10,754 nucleotides of DNA from Syntrophales bacterium (lineage in GTDB: Bacteria; Desulfobacterota; Syntrophia; Syntrophales; UBA2210), in assembly GCA_028715865.1 (NCBI GenBank), contig JAQUQY010000031.1, positions 1 through 10,754 on the forward strand, written 5' to 3'. Numbering within the stretch: position 1 is the first letter of the stretch; each line of letters opens with the position of its first letter. The notes below the pieces were generated by a model. It did not search any database, had not been told where the DNA came from, and was given only the letters and a program-made list of their open reading frames with translations. This document shows positions 1 to 7,031 of this stretch, one piece after another. The translations under genes and the position numbers were made by a program.

Positions 1-66
1 CGCTCGAACTACGTGGAGAGGCAGTTCCCAAAATCGCTGACCCTTATTTTGAGCAAGGATTCATAA
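1..66 (+). CDS. Possible 3' end of an upstream gene (partial, unidentified)
   Basis: Reading from base 1 gives 21 codons ending RSNYVERQFPKSLTLILSKDS and a TAA at 64-66. About 70% of its third positions are G or C, like the real genes here. A competing open frame from base 3 runs to a stop at 132-134 but has a much lower G+C third position, so I prefer frame 1. The fragment is too short to assign to a family, and the call is weak. Confidence 0.3.
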   Translation, partial: RSNYVERQFPKSLTLILSKDS

Positions 67-232
67 AAAAACACGTCAATAGTATCGGCCTCACTTCATC
101 TCATATTCAAGCGCCCTTGAATCGCAACGGTTAAGATATGCCTGAGAGTGAATCCTTAAATTTGAACAAACAAGCCGCCCTTCCCTCACGCGGATAAGGT
201 TTTCAGCTTCCGCGGAACCATGATTCAATAAA

Positions 233-272
233 TTGTCCGGTGGGACAAAACAATACGCAAGGAGGGACAAAA
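233..272 (+). repeat. Inverted and direct repeat around the acyl-CoA synthetase ribosome-binding site
   Basis: TTGTCC (233-238) is followed after four bases by its inverted copy GGACAA (243-248). A second GGACAA lies at 265-270, inside a 9-base direct repeat GGGACAAAA (242-250 and 264-272) spaced 22 bp apart. The second copy sits between the Shine-Dalgarno sequence (GGAGG, 261-265) and the ATG at 272, so TTGTCC could pair with either copy in RNA. The two copies spaced about two helical turns apart could also be a protein-binding site. The repeats are seen directly; any regulatory role is inferred. Confidence 0.35.
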
Positions 273-2296
273 TGAATTTAATCAGCAATCTGGATGGGCT
301 TTTCAAACCGCGCAGCATCGCCATGATAGGGGCCTCAGCCAGTCCCGGAAAGCTTGGTTATGACATTCTGCACAACCTGATTCACGCCGGGTTCGATGGA
401 CCTATCTATCCCGTAAACCCAAAGGCGGACAAACTGCTGGGACTTAAAGTTTACAAGGACATTTCTTCCCTGCCCGAACCTCCGGATCTGGCTGTAATCG
501 TCATTCCCTCAAGAATGGTTTCCGGAGCCATTGATGAATGCGGGAAACTCGGAACCAAGGCGGCCGTTGTCGTAACCGGCGGCTTTGCCGAAGCGGGAAT
601 GGAAGGGGAAAAAATGCAGGAGGAGCTTGCCAGGATAGCAGGAGGCTATGGCATGCGCGTAGTAGGCCCAAACTGCCAGGGGATAAACAACGCTCATCAC
701 AGCCTGTGCGCCTCATGGCCTCTCTTAACTACCAGGGGTAGGATTGCCTTCGTATCCCAGAGCGGAACCGTTGGGGCAGCCCTTATAGACTGGGCCAGCG
801 AGGATCAGATAGGATTCAGCGTCTTTGTCAGCATGGGAAACCGCGCGGACGTGGACGAAGCCGATTGCATCAACTACCTGAATGACGACCCGAACACAAA
901 AGTAATCGCCCTTTACCTTGAAGGCGTTAAGCGGCCCTCCACGTTTCTTGACTCCCTTGCCCGGGCCACAAAGCCAGTGGTAATCCTCAAGTCAGGCCGG
1001 ACGGCCAGAGGCCGCGTGGCGGCGGAAAGCCACACGAAATCACTTGCCGGAGACGACGCCATCTACGGCGCCATTTTCGAGCAATACAAGGTACACCGCG
1101 CCGATAATCTAGAGGAACTCTACGATTTCGCCAAAGCCCTGGCCTACATGGAAAAACCTTCAGGGAAGCGCCTGCTCCACATTTCAAGCTCAGGAGGAGC
1201 GGCAATCCTCGCCATAGACGAGGCGGAAAACCTCGGTTTTCAGAGTCCGCCTCCCTCAAAGGCCCTTCAGAAAAAGCTCCGGACCTTCCTGCCGGCGCAC
1301 TGCGGGGTAACCAATCCCATTGATCTCACGGGCGACGCAATTTCAGATCCAAGCCTGTACTCAAAGGTAATCGACGCGGCGAAACAGGACTACGACACAA
1401 GCGTGGTCATATTTGGAGATCCCGTACACGGCGCCTCGGACATTGTAACCGGAAAAGGTGAGTTGGTCGTGTACTGCGGGGGCGCCGACGTGGAACGAGA
1501 GGAGGCCCGTCTCCTTCACCAGAAAGGAATACCCGTATACCCTACTCCGGAGCGCGGCATCCGGGCCCTTTACCAACTCGTTCGCTTCGATGAAACCTCT
1601 CGGGCTCCAAAAACTTCCCATGACAAGGCGTCGGAAAGCCCTCTGAAGCTCATGACGGCCAAGCAGTCCGCTGATCTGCTCAGAAAATACGGAGTGGCTG
1701 CCTTCGACGCGGAACCGGTAGCCACTGCAAACAAGGCAGTTGCCATGGCAAAGAGATACAAAGGGCCGGTGGTTCTTAAAATTGACTCGCCCGATGTTTC
1801 TCACAAGACAGACGTGGGCGGAGTCCGGTTGAATCTCAGCGGCGCGGCGGCCGTAAAGGGAGCCTTTGAGGAAATTATCGGCACTGTCAGGAAAAAAATC
1901 CCCGGAGCAAGGATAGAGGGTGTAACGGTTTCGCCCATGGCAGATCCGGGCGGTCTCGAAGTAATCCTGGGCGTCATCAGGGATCCCCAGTACGGACCGG
2001 CACTCATGTTCGGATTGGGCGGAATTTTCACGGAGATATACCGGGACGTTAAATTCTGCCTTCTTCCCGCCAAGGTATCGGACTTCAAGGGCATGATACG
2101 AGGCATTCAGGGCTACCCGCTGCTTTCCGGGTTTCGGGGTCAAAAACCGAAGGATGAAAAGGCCCTGATCGTGGTTATGAAGGCGCTCTCAAAGCTGGTC
2201 AAGGATAATCCGGAAATTGACCAGATAGACCTTAACCCCATTCTTGTATATGAAAAGGGAATATCCGTTGTAGACTATCGCATTTACACACGGTGA
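272..2296 (+). CDS. ADP-forming acyl-CoA synthetase (acetate--CoA ligase family), fused alpha-beta
   Basis: This enzyme interconverts an acyl-CoA plus ADP and phosphate with the free acid, CoA and ATP, in the cytoplasm. Acting toward the acid, it conserves energy as ATP without an acyl-phosphate kinase. The 674 residues show a CoA-binding Rossmann domain (about 10-135, with GASASPGKLG), a succinyl-CoA ligase-like region (about 155-440) with the phosphohistidine motif ESHTKSLAG (H254), and a C-terminal ATP-grasp domain (about 458-672) with SHKTDVGGV (second histidine, H511) and GLGGIFTEIYRD. Alpha and beta parts are fused in that order, and there is no GNAT domain as in Pat-type acetyltransferases. 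I chose ATG 272 because GGAGG lies 6 bases upstream; an earlier in-frame ATG at 233 has no ribosome-binding site and would add 13 non-conserved residues. The acyl substrate cannot be read from the sequence. The gene stands alone on its strand and is followed by a kinase-like relic. Confidence 0.92.
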   Translation: MNLISNLDGLFKPRSIAMIGASASPGKLGYDILHNLIHAGFDGPIYPVNPKADKLLGLKVYKDISSLPEPPDLAVIVIPSRMVSGAIDECGKLGTKAAVVVTGGFAEAGMEGEKMQEELARIAGGYGMRVVGPNCQGINNAHHSLCASWPLLTTRGRIAFVSQSGTVGAALIDWASEDQIGFSVFVSMGNRADVDEADCINYLNDDPNTKVIALYLEGVKRPSTFLDSLARATKPVVILKSGRTARGRVAAESHTKSLAGDDAIYGAIFEQYKVHRADNLEELYDFAKALAYMEKPSGKRLLHISSSGGAAILAIDEAENLGFQSPPPSKALQKKLRTFLPAHCGVTNPIDLTGDAISDPSLYSKVIDAAKQDYDTSVVIFGDPVHGASDIVTGKGELVVYCGGADVEREEARLLHQKGIPVYPTPERGIRALYQLVRFDETSRAPKTSHDKASESPLKLMTAKQSADLLRKYGVAAFDAEPVATANKAVAMAKRYKGPVVLKIDSPDVSHKTDVGGVRLNLSGAAAVKGAFEEIIGTVRKKIPGARIEGVTVSPMADPGGLEVILGVIRDPQYGPALMFGLGGIFTEIYRDVKFCLLPAKVSDFKGMIRGIQGYPLLSGFRGQKPKDEKALIVVMKALSKLVKDNPEIDQIDLNPILVYEKGISVVDYRIYTR

Positions 2297-2305
2297 AATT
2301 GTAAA

Positions 2306-2485
2306 TTATACTCCATAGCGCCTGACGGGTTCTTTTCCCGACAGAACCCGAAGGACGCCTTCGGCCATGGCAGTCATTTCATTTTCCCAGGGATAGATGA
2401 ATACAGGGGGCAGTGCCGCAACCCACTTTACTATCCATCCCGTAAGCATTTCCGAGCGGGCCGGCCCTCCCATCGGTACGGTCCG
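2306..2485 (-). pseudogene. buk: C-terminal relic of an acetate/butyrate kinase family gene (buk-like)
   Basis: The minus strand is open from 2485 to a TAA at 2306-2308 and encodes 59 residues, including MGGPARSEMLTGWI, VFIYPWENEMTAMAEG and VLRVLSGKEP. These recall the C-terminus of butyrate kinases as I know them: a TGGLAxS motif, then VYPGEDEMxALAxGALRVLRGEE. Such kinases are about 350 residues and convert butyryl-phosphate plus ADP to butyrate plus ATP. Here an in-frame stop (2486-2488) lies directly upstream, and nothing further upstream resembles the rest of the family, so most of the gene, including the N-terminal nucleotide-binding half, is missing. Substitutions at conserved places (MGG for TGG, YPWEN for YPGED) also point to decay. 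A small expressed protein is unlikely, because no ribosome-binding site precedes the internal ATG at 2471-2473. The family assignment comes from remembered consensus, not a search. Confidence 0.68.
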
Positions 2486-2661
2486 TTAAATATTCAGGTG
2501 AAAAGGAACTGTACAATAAAAAAGTAATTGATTTTCCCCTTTCATTCTGGTAGTCAGGCTTTTTCTCCGGGTGTTCCGACAGCCGGGACTGTTTAATACA
2601 GAGTTAAGGGCATTTGTTTTTTGAGAAACCAACTGAAACTATGTTTTGAAGGTAAATAATA
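2486..2661. other. A+T-rich gap and rplU leader
   Basis: This 176-base stretch carries no reading frame of note. It should hold the promoter of the ribosomal operon. The best -10 match is TTTAAT at 2592-2597 (five of six bases), with no convincing -35 at normal spacing. A short inverted repeat CTGT-TTAAT-ACAG (2589-2601) overlaps it. I see no recognisable ribosomal-protein leader fold. Confidence 0.35.
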
Positions 2662-2973
2662 ATGTACGCAGTAATAAAAACAGGTGGCAAGCAATACCAG
2701 GTTGCCGTGGGAGAGACACACGATTTCGAAAAAATTGAAGGGAACCGCGGGGATCTGGTTGACTTTGACCAGGTTTTACTGGTTCGCGACGAAGACAATG
2801 TCAGGGTGGGAATCCCTATTGTTGAAGGGGCCAAGGTTACGGGTAAAATTGTTGAACAAAAGAAGGGTCCCAAGATTACCGTCTTCAAAATGAAACGCCG
2901 AAAGGGATTCCGGAAAAAGACAGGACACCGGCAACAGTTGACGCGTTTGAGGATAACGGAAATAGCCGGATAG
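2662..2973 (+). CDS. rplU: 50S ribosomal protein L21
   Basis: L21 is a structural protein of the large ribosomal subunit and binds 23S rRNA. The 103 residues match the usual bacterial length. The N-terminus MYAVIKTGGKQYQV is the family signature, and the basic C-terminal region has KMKRRKGFRKKTGHRQ followed by TRLRITEI, where the GHRQ segment is highly conserved. ATG 2662 has a Shine-Dalgarno GAAGG (2648-2652) nine bases upstream. The gene is first in the rplU-rpmA pair, 15 bases before rpmA and on the same strand, so the two are almost certainly co-transcribed. Nothing is unusual about it. Confidence 0.98.
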   Translation: MYAVIKTGGKQYQVAVGETHDFEKIEGNRGDLVDFDQVLLVRDEDNVRVGIPIVEGAKVTGKIVEQKKGPKITVFKMKRRKGFRKKTGHRQQLTRLRITEIAG

Positions 2974-2988
2974 GGGAGGAAAAAAACC

Positions 2989-3243
2989 ATGGCTCACAAA
3001 AAAGGCCAGGGCAGCAGCAGAAACGGGCGTGACAGCCAGTCCCAGAGGCGAGGCGTAAAGGTCTTCGGAGGGCAGCGTGTAAGCGCCGGCTCAATTATAA
3101 TCCGCCAGGTCGGGACAAGGATACATCCGGGACTGAACGTGGGTATGGGGAAAGACTACACGATTTATTCAAAAATTGATGGAGTAGTCACCTTCGAACG
3201 GAAGGACAAGACCCGGAAAAAGGTGAGTGTCTACGCGAACTGA
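2989..3243 (+). CDS. rpmA: 50S ribosomal protein L27
   Basis: L27 is a large-subunit protein whose N-terminal tail reaches toward the peptidyl-transferase centre. The 84-residue product begins MAHKKGQGSSRNGRDSQSQ and contains GVKVFGGQRV and RQVGTRIHPG, all standard for the family. It starts directly at MAHKKG and so lacks the cleavable N-terminal extension found in many Firmicutes. The start is fixed by GGAGG (2975-2979) nine bases before ATG 2989. It follows rplU by 15 bases, and the pair ends at a strong intrinsic terminator about 50 bases past this stop. Confidence 0.98.
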   Translation: MAHKKGQGSSRNGRDSQSQRRGVKVFGGQRVSAGSIIIRQVGTRIHPGLNVGMGKDYTIYSKIDGVVTFERKDKTRKKVSVYAN

Positions 3244-3294
3244 ACCCGCTTTCGATGCGAAATCGGCAGCTTTTTACCGAATTAAATGATTCTT

Positions 3295-3333
3295 AAGGTG
3301 TTAGTGATCTCCATCTCCGCTAACACCTTTTTT
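3295..3333 (+). terminator. Intrinsic terminator after rpmA
   Basis: A 12-bp stem with one G-T pair is formed by AAGGTGTTAGTG (3295-3306) and CGCTAACACCTT (3318-3329). The loop is 11 bases, and a run of six T follows (3328-3333). This is a textbook rho-independent terminator for plus-strand transcripts. It separates the ribosomal genes from obgE-proB, which often continue in the same operon elsewhere, so it may act as a partial terminator that lowers obgE-proB expression. Confidence 0.85.
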
Positions 3334-3400
3334 CATGGCCCCTTCGGAACACTGCCCAATAAAAATAACGTCCCAACGAACGGTGCCCTCAAAGAATGAT

Positions 3401-4411
3401 ATGAAATTTGTAGATGAAGCAAAAATATACATCAGGGCCGGTAACGGTGGACGGGGCTGTGTCAGTTTTCGCAGGGAAAAATACATACCCCGGGGCGGCC
3501 CTGACGGCGGCAACGGAGGAAAGGGAGGCGATGTAATCCTGCGGGCGTCGGAGAGCCGCCATACGCTTCTGGACCTGAAGTTTAACCAGCACTGGAAAGC
3601 TGAAAGTGGCGGACACGGCGAGGGGAACAATCGAACCGGGAGGAGTGGGGCTGATGTGGAAATAATAGTTCCCGTAGGCACTATAATAAGGGATGAGGAA
3701 ACCGGGACTGTCCTTGGCGACCTCACGGAAGAAGGACAGGTCTGTGTAGCCGCCAGGGGAGGAATCGGGGGCAAGGGGAATGCCCATTTCAAAAGTTCCA
3801 CAAGACAGGCCCCCCGCTTTGCCCAGGGCGGCGTCGCCGGTGAAAATCGAACGATAACCCTTGAATTGAAGCTTCTGGCCGATGTGGGAATTATCGGATT
3901 TCCCAACGCTGGAAAGTCGACTCTCATTTCAAGTGTATCGGCGGCAAGGCCCAAAATAGCGGACTATCCATTCACAACGCTTATTCCCAATCTCGGCGTA
4001 GTTAAATACGGGGACCACGAAAGCTTTGTCATAGCCGACATTCCAGGCCTGATTGAAGGGGCTCACAGAGGAACCGGCCTTGGCATTCAATTTCTTCGTC
4101 ATGTGGAAAGGACATCTCTTCTACTTCATGTTATAGACATATCAAGAGAGGATTCCTCAAGCGCCTGGCAGGATTTTGAAACCATCAACAACGAACTTGA
4201 ATCATTCAACGCCGCCATGCTTGAAAAACCGCAGATAGTTGTCATCAGTAAGATGGACCTGCCGTCGACGGCCGAGAAAATTGATCTGGAAATCAAGCCA
4301 TTTCGGAAGCGTGATATACCGGTTTTCCCGATATCCGCCGTAACGGGAAAGGGGCTGAAGGAACTTACCTGGCGTATTGTTGAACATATTGAGGAAAGAA
4401 AAGGCAGGTAG
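3401..4411 (+). CDS. obgE: Obg-family GTPase, ribosome assembly factor
   Basis: Obg (CgtA) is a GTPase that binds the 50S subunit and acts in ribosome maturation and stress signalling. The 336 residues comprise the glycine-rich Obg domain (1-158; MKFVDEAKIYIRAGNGG, GGPDGGNGGKGGDV) and a Ras-like G domain (159-336). The GTP motifs are G1 GFPNAGKST (167-174), switch I DYPFTTLIPNLGVV, G3 DIPGLIEGA (213-221), G4 SKMD (283-286) and G5 SAVTGKG (312-318). There is no C-terminal OCT domain, as in many shorter Obg proteins. G4 has Ser where Asn is usual. I chose ATG 3401 because it gives the conserved N-terminus; an in-frame ATG at 3335 abuts the T-run of the preceding terminator and adds 22 unrelated residues. 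The ribosome-binding site at 3401 is weak (AAAGAA). It precedes proB by 6 bases. Confidence 0.96.
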   Translation: MKFVDEAKIYIRAGNGGRGCVSFRREKYIPRGGPDGGNGGKGGDVILRASESRHTLLDLKFNQHWKAESGGHGEGNNRTGRSGADVEIIVPVGTIIRDEETGTVLGDLTEEGQVCVAARGGIGGKGNAHFKSSTRQAPRFAQGGVAGENRTITLELKLLADVGIIGFPNAGKSTLISSVSAARPKIADYPFTTLIPNLGVVKYGDHESFVIADIPGLIEGAHRGTGLGIQFLRHVERTSLLLHVIDISREDSSSAWQDFETINNELESFNAAMLEKPQIVVISKMDLPSTAEKIDLEIKPFRKRDIPVFPISAVTGKGLKELTWRIVEHIEERKGR

Positions 4412-4417
4412 ACCGCC

Positions 4418-5572
4418 ATGGCACAGGAAAGAACAGAAATTGTAAAAAAAACCCGGCGAGTTCTCGTAAAGGTAGGAAGCGGAGTCCTTACGAAGAACGG
4501 GGGTGTGGATCAGAAAATCATTGCCAATCTGGCGAGTGAAATTGCCAGCCTTTCAGAACGGGGACTGCAGTTTGTAATTGTGTCTTCCGGAGCCATCGCT
4601 TCGGGAAAAAGCAGACTGGGAGTAACGGGCCCGCTGAAGAGCCTTCCACAGAAACAGGCGGCGGCGGCCATTGGCCAGGGGCTGCTGATGGAAGTCTACT
4701 CCAAGGCCTTTGGCAAACACGGGATGGTGGTGGCGCAAATGCTGCTTACCATGAGCGATCTGGTGGATCGCCAGCGCTACCTCAATACGCGGAACACACT
4801 TTCCGCGCTCATGGAATGGAAGATAATTCCCATCATCAATGAAAATGACACTGTATCTGTTGACGAGATCAAATTCGGAGACAATGACACCCTGGCATCC
4901 ATGATGGCAAACATAATGGAGGCCAATCTGCTGATTAACCTTACCAACACGGAGGGACTTTACGACCGGAACCCCCGAAGCTCTTCGGGAAAAGCGAAAT
5001 TCATCCCCCTGGTAAGAGAAATAACCGATGAGATAGAATCATTCACATCAGCCGATGCCGATCCACTGGGTACGGGAGGCATGAAGAGCAAGGTGATGGC
5101 GGCCCGGAAAGTAACCGCCTTCGGAATACCCTGCATCATCGCGCCCGGGAAGCGAAAGGGAGTTCTCAAGGAAATCTTTGACGGCAAGGAAACGGGAACG
5201 CTGTTCCTTCCCATGAAGACCCATATGACTAGCAGAAAGTACTGGATAGCCTTCACGCTTCGATCCCGCGGAAAAATCATTCTTGACGATGGGGCGGTGG
5301 GGGCTGTTGTGGACAAGGGCAAGAGCCTTCTGCCTTCAGGCGTAATAAAAGTGGAAGGTGACTTCGCCGTCGGCGATCCCGTAAGCTGTCTGGACTCAAT
5401 GGGCGTTATCATAGCCAAGGGTCTTGTAAATTACAGCTCCAGCGACCTGGATAAAATCAAGGGACTTAAAACCTCCAAGATAGAGCAGGTTCTGGGAACT
5501 AAGCCCTACGACGAGGTAATACACCGGGACAACATGGCCGTATCCAGGCAGGCTAAAAAACAGGGCGGCTAA
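4418..5572 (+). CDS. proB: Glutamate 5-kinase with PUA domain
   Basis: ProB phosphorylates L-glutamate to glutamyl-5-phosphate, the first and feedback-inhibited step of proline synthesis. The 384-residue product has an amino-acid-kinase domain (about 12-265) with VKVGSG (17-22), VSSGAIASG (55-63), INENDTV (140-146), FGDNDTLA (153-160) and GTGGMKSK (218-225). A C-terminal PUA domain follows (about 278-360), as in E. coli ProB. It starts 6 bases after obgE; AGG at 4406-4408 against the obgE stop is the likely ribosome-binding site, suggesting coupled translation. The partner gene proA is not in this window, nor is nadD, which follows proB in some relatives. The stop overlaps the stop of the opposing ogt gene by four bases. 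Confidence 0.97.
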   Translation: MAQERTEIVKKTRRVLVKVGSGVLTKNGGVDQKIIANLASEIASLSERGLQFVIVSSGAIASGKSRLGVTGPLKSLPQKQAAAAIGQGLLMEVYSKAFGKHGMVVAQMLLTMSDLVDRQRYLNTRNTLSALMEWKIIPIINENDTVSVDEIKFGDNDTLASMMANIMEANLLINLTNTEGLYDRNPRSSSGKAKFIPLVREITDEIESFTSADADPLGTGGMKSKVMAARKVTAFGIPCIIAPGKRKGVLKEIFDGKETGTLFLPMKTHMTSRKYWIAFTLRSRGKIILDDGAVGAVVDKGKSLLPSGVIKVEGDFAVGDPVSCLDSMGVIIAKGLVNYSSSDLDKIKGLKTSKIEQVLGTKPYDEVIHRDNMAVSRQAKKQGG

Positions 5573-6210
5573 GAAAGGCGGGAATCGAGCTTCAAGCGGC
5601 AGTTGGCGGCCACCTTCATAGGGCCATCGAATATTACACCCTCGCGACGCAGGAGAGCCTCTTTCATAAAGGAACCGCCTCCGAATAACCCCACATCCCC
5701 GGAAGACCTTATCACCCGGTGACATGGGAACACGACAGGGAAAGGGTTGCGGGCAAGCGCCGTTCCCATCGCCCTTGCCGCGCCGGGGAAACCCAGGGCA
5801 AATGCAAGCTCTCCGTAGGATACCGTCATGCCCCTGGGGATACTGCGGGTGCCGACAAGCACTCTCCTCTGAAATTCATGGCATCGACTTAGATCAAGAA
5901 GATTTATAGAAGGGGAATGAAGAAAACTGCCTTCAAAAGAACCCTTTATTTCCTTCTCAAGAATTTCCAGTGACGATGGAATTGCTACCCCTGATTCATC
6001 AGTTATATCAAGACCGGCGTCCGGGGGCGCTCCTGGGAGGCGAATGGATATGACTGAGCAATTCACATTGTCGCCACGCCAGAATATCTCAATAAAACCA
6101 AAGACAGAAGGCAGCCTCCTGCAATAAAAGGGACCATCGAACTCGTCGCTAATGATTCCTCGCTTAAACCTCAATTTCCTCCTCTTCACCGCGCTCCTGA
6201 AATCCCTCAA
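5569..6210 (-). CDS. ogt: Methylated-DNA--protein-cysteine methyltransferase (O6-alkylguanine alkyltransferase)
   Basis: This suicide enzyme removes alkyl groups from O6-alkylguanine in DNA by transferring them to its own cysteine. The active-site motif FPCHRVI is present with Cys163, so this is a true transferase and not a cysteine-less alkyltransferase-like protein. Upstream are the DNA-binding elements VSYGELA (130-136) and AARAMGTALARNP (144-156), whose Arg146 would be the base-flipping finger. GLFGGGSFMKEALLRREG (174-191) matches the conserved stretch after the active site. The N-terminal 110 residues are poorly conserved, as is usual. The chosen start is a TTG at 6210 with GGAGG (6217-6221) six bases upstream; a GTG at 6187-6189 is an alternative seven codons later. 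There is no ATG near the start. The gene converges on proB, with a four-base stop overlap and no terminator between them. Confidence 0.93.
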   Translation of the reverse strand: MRDFRSAVKRRKLRFKRGIISDEFDGPFYCRRLPSVFGFIEIFWRGDNVNCSVISIRLPGAPPDAGLDITDESGVAIPSSLEILEKEIKGSFEGSFLHSPSINLLDLSRCHEFQRRVLVGTRSIPRGMTVSYGELAFALGFPGAARAMGTALARNPFPVVFPCHRVIRSSGDVGLFGGGSFMKEALLRREGVIFDGPMKVAANCRLKLDSRLS

Positions 6211-6239
6211 GTACAGCCTCCGTTAAGCCTAAATTTTCT

Positions 6240-6268
6240 TTGACAGATTCCAAGCTATCCTTTATCTT
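6240..6268 (+). promoter_or_regulatory. Sigma70-type promoter for the DUF374 acyltransferase
   Basis: A perfect -35 TTGACA (6240-6245) and a -10 TATCTT (6263-6268, four of six consensus bases) are separated by exactly 17 bases. Transcription would start near 6275, about 65 bases before the ATG at 6340. The element lies in the gap between the divergent ogt and acyltransferase genes. Confidence 0.65.
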
Positions 6269-6339
6269 TGTTCACCCGCCGGCGATGACAATTTAGTTAA
6301 TCAACAGAAAGCAAGCTCTCCTTCAAGGATCCGAAAAAC

Positions 6340-7014
6340 ATGAGCAACAAAAAAACAATCAAGTTCAGACTTTTAAACAGCCCTTTTACCATTAAACTTG
6401 TTTATCTCCTGCTAAAGGCCTACACCGGAACAGTAAAAGTCAGAGTTGAAGGGCTGGAAAGTGTTATCGATCATCTCAATGGAAATGGCCGTGTCATATT
6501 ATGCTCCTGGCATCAGAGGTTTTTCGCCGGATTTTACCTGCCCCAGGCTCTGGAGCGCCCCATAACCATTATGATTTCAAGGAGCAGTGACGGTGATTTC
6601 ATCTCCTCAGTAACGGAAAGGATAGGGTGGATACCGGTCCGCGGCTCAAGCTCAAGGGGCGGAAAACAGGCGCTCCGTGAAATAATCAGCCTAGTGAGGC
6701 AGTATGGAATCGCCGGTCATATCGCCGACGGCCCGACGGGTCCACCACGGCTGATCAAGCTTGGAATCGTAATTCTGGCGCAACAGGCCGATGCCGCCAT
6801 ATGTCCCGTTTATGTTCACTATGACAATGTCTGGGTTTTCAACAGCTGGGACCGCTTCATGGTTCCCAAGCCTGGAAGCGGTGTTCTTATGAGATTCGGC
6901 CCTCTTGAATATGTCCCCGAAGATGCCGAAGCGGACGAACTGGAAGATATAAGGAAAGGCATCGAAGCGATTATGATCCATGAATACGAAAAATACGAGG
7001 GGAATATCCCCTGA
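6340..7014 (+). CDS. DUF374 lysophospholipid/lipid A-type acyltransferase
   Basis: This is a membrane-associated acyltransferase of the DUF374 family, related to glycerophosphate and lipid A acyltransferases. From memory, the family includes the LpxJ-type late acyltransferases of lipid A in Helicobacter and Campylobacter. The 224 residues show an N-terminal hydrophobic stretch (about 15-30), the catalytic-type motif SWHQRF (56-61, H58; the HX4D aspartate is not at the usual spacing), SRSSDGDF (80-87), VRGSSSRGGKQAL (100-112) and ADGPTGPP (129-136), all in the family order. ATG 6340 has AAGGA (6325-6329) ten bases upstream. A good promoter precedes it, and it converges on the prenyl synthase gene 17 bases away. 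A role in outer-membrane lipid synthesis is likely; the acyl donor and acceptor are unknown. Confidence 0.85.
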   Translation: MSNKKTIKFRLLNSPFTIKLVYLLLKAYTGTVKVRVEGLESVIDHLNGNGRVILCSWHQRFFAGFYLPQALERPITIMISRSSDGDFISSVTERIGWIPVRGSSSRGGKQALREIISLVRQYGIAGHIADGPTGPPRLIKLGIVILAQQADAAICPVYVHYDNVWVFNSWDRFMVPKPGSGVLMRFGPLEYVPEDAEADELEDIRKGIEAIMIHEYEKYEGNIP

Positions 7015-7031
7015 TCAGGCTTCCACAAAAA

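Noticed and set aside
3..134. Open frame from base 3 ending at a TAA, as a possible 3' end of an upstream gene
   Set aside because: Its third positions are only about one-third G or C, unlike the genes here; the shorter frame ending at 66 fits better, though neither is secure.
91..324. 77-residue minus-strand open frame at the left edge
   Set aside because: It overlaps the start of the synthetase gene, has no recognisable motif, and no convincing ribosome-binding site or relative.
1361..2143. 260-residue open frame on the minus strand inside the acyl-CoA synthetase gene
   Set aside because: It lies wholly antisense to a well-supported gene, shows no family motif, and reflects the G+C-rich third positions of that gene.
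2589..2601. CTGT-TTAAT-ACAG as a LexA (SOS) box upstream of rplU
   Set aside because: The spacing is five bases, not the eight of the CTGT-N8-ACAG operator, and a ribosomal operon is not an expected SOS target.
3301..3954. 217-residue minus-strand open frame opposite obgE
   Set aside because: It mirrors the glycine-rich Obg domain as proline-rich sequence; the sense strand is clearly the coding one.
6998..7012. AGGGGA-ATA-TCCCCT hairpin at the end of the DUF374 gene, as a terminator
   Set aside because: The stem is only six bp, lies within the last codons, and is not followed by a T-run.
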